The position numbers and the translations under genes are program-made. Shown piece by piece: positions 63,406 through 64,000 of a DNA stretch of 64,000 bases. The stretch is taken from NCBI RefSeq assembly GCF_014873485.1, contig NZ_JADBDT010000001.1, positions 1,426,001 to 1,490,000 of the forward strand, written 5' to 3'. A model generated the notes under the pieces. It was not told where the DNA came from. It did no database searches and saw nothing but the letters and a program-made list of their open reading frames with translations. The stretch comes from Sphingopyxis sp. OAS728 (GTDB lineage Bacteria; Pseudomonadota; Alphaproteobacteria; Sphingomonadales; Sphingomonadaceae). How positions within the stretch are numbered: position 1 is the stretch's first letter; each line of letters opens with the position of its first letter.

Positions 63406-63924
63406 ATGGAACAAGGACCAAGAGATACTCTTCCCCTGGCGAGCCGGCTGCTGCTCGGCGCGATTGCGGGAGTGGCCGCAACCGTCGCGATGACCGCCGC
63501 CATGAGCCGGATGCACAAGCGCCTGCCTCCGGCCGAGCAATATCCGCTGCCGCCCCGCGAAATAATCGAACGGACACTTCCGCGTCTTGAAAAAGACGAC
63601 GCGATCCAGGACGCCGCAACCGCCGCGCACCATCTCTACGGCGCTGCGGCGGGGGCGCTCATAGCAGCGTCCGCCCCCGAGATTGGTGTGAAACGCGGCG
63701 CACTCGCGGGGGTGGGTATATGGGCCGCCAGCTACTTTGGCTGGGTACCCGCGGCCCGGATCCTCGAACCCGCGCATCGTCATCCGCCGCGGCGGAACGC
63801 CTTGATGATTGCGGCACACCTCGTCTGGGGCGCGGTGACCGCGCTGGCGATCCGCGAACTGGCGGATGCGCGCGCGACCGCCCTGCGAGCCGGCCCGCTC
63901 GACGACGCCGCGCCGAAAAATTGA
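63406..63924 (+). CDS. Membrane protein of the DUF1440/YagU kind
   Basis: 172 residues from MEQGPRDTLPLASRL. Membrane segments: LLLGAIAGVAATVAMTAAMS, AAHHLYGAAAGALIAASAP, ALAGVGIWAASYFGWVPAAR and LMIAAHLVWGAVTALAIREL. Loop motif PPREIIERTLPRLEKDDAIQ. Resembles the YagU/DUF1440-type inner membrane proteins. It is divergent from the Mfd-like gene. Confidence 0.7.
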   Translation: MEQGPRDTLPLASRLLLGAIAGVAATVAMTAAMSRMHKRLPPAEQYPLPPREIIERTLPRLEKDDAIQDAATAAHHLYGAAAGALIAASAPEIGVKRGALAGVGIWAASYFGWVPAARILEPAHRHPPRRNALMIAAHLVWGAVTALAIRELADARATALRAGPLDDAAPKN

Positions 63925-63934
63925 AAGGAGAAAC

Positions 63935-64000
63935 ATGATGAACAGCCTCGACGAACGAAGCCGCTCCTGCTGGATGAGCGAGACGGAGATCGCACATGAC
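63935..64000 (+). CDS. Start of a gene cut by the window end
   Basis: AAAGGAG is followed by ATGATG and 22 codons (MNSLDERSRSCWMSETEIAH). Too short to identify. It is 10 bp after the membrane protein gene and probably in the same operon. Confidence 0.6.
   Translation, partial: MMNSLDERSRSCWMSETEIAHD

Overview
The window is GC-rich and almost fully coding. Gene content and protein style point to an alphaproteobacterium of the Sphingomonadales (Sphingopyxis or Sphingomonas-like): DUF3363 relaxase and TraF-type transfer genes, HWE-kinase remnants, LigD/Ku repair, cyanophycin genes and a GrlX-free set of small sphingomonad hypotheticals. No rRNA, tRNA, CRISPR array, transposase or integrase was recognised. 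The genus is an inference from gene families.

Region 1 (1-8 kb) is accessory. After a small HTH pair it holds a compact ubiquitin-like conjugation cassette on the minus strand: a single Multi_ubiq-type Ubl (4007-4285), an E2-like protein (3609-3995) and a fused JAMM protease-E1 enzyme (2158-3612), with ATGA coupling between E2 and E1. A divergent XRE regulator (4382-4753) faces it across 96 bp that carry two identical TTGCT-N4-AGCAA dyads spaced 42 bp apart. Upstream lie a papain/C39-like cysteine peptidase (5001-6491) and a divergent DUF3644 protein. This is the best candidate for an under-described system.

Region 2 (8-20.5 kb) is the transfer module of an ICE or plasmid-like element, all on the minus strand: excisionase-like HTH, S26/TraF peptidase, lytic transglycosylase, ArdC-like antirestriction protein, DUF2958, ParB-like protein, DUF736 and a DUF3363 relaxase, then HEPN/MNT and NTase genes and an ECF sigma factor. 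No type IV secretion genes are present. Two leaders share a structured repeat, and a possible oriT lies upstream of the relaxase.

Region 3 (20.5-34.6 kb) is regulatory and stress-related: two LuxR-type solos, a membrane-anchored HTH protein, a RadC-wHTH fusion, a hybrid histidine kinase, hemerythrin, a TetR regulator and many small proteins, including two short overlapping ORFs and a candidate small RNA with its own promoter and terminator.

Region 4 (34.7-38.5 kb) is an NHEJ operon: LigD without its phosphoesterase domain, an exonuclease III gene with a one-base frameshift, and Ku. Region 5 (38.5-45 kb) has KTSC and GNAT genes, a groEL 3' remnant, a coupled small protein/GH13/GT4 operon and a histidine kinase remnant.

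Region 6 (45-64 kb) is a stress and storage block. It includes a five-gene overlapping Crp/Fnr operon, catalase HPII, a complete cyanophycin operon (methyltransferase, CphA, isoaspartyl peptidase, CphB), a YqcI/YcgG protein and an Mfd-like helicase. Four FNR-type sites (TTGAT-N4-ATCAA or close) sit in front of these genes, so the block may be one Crp/Fnr regulon.
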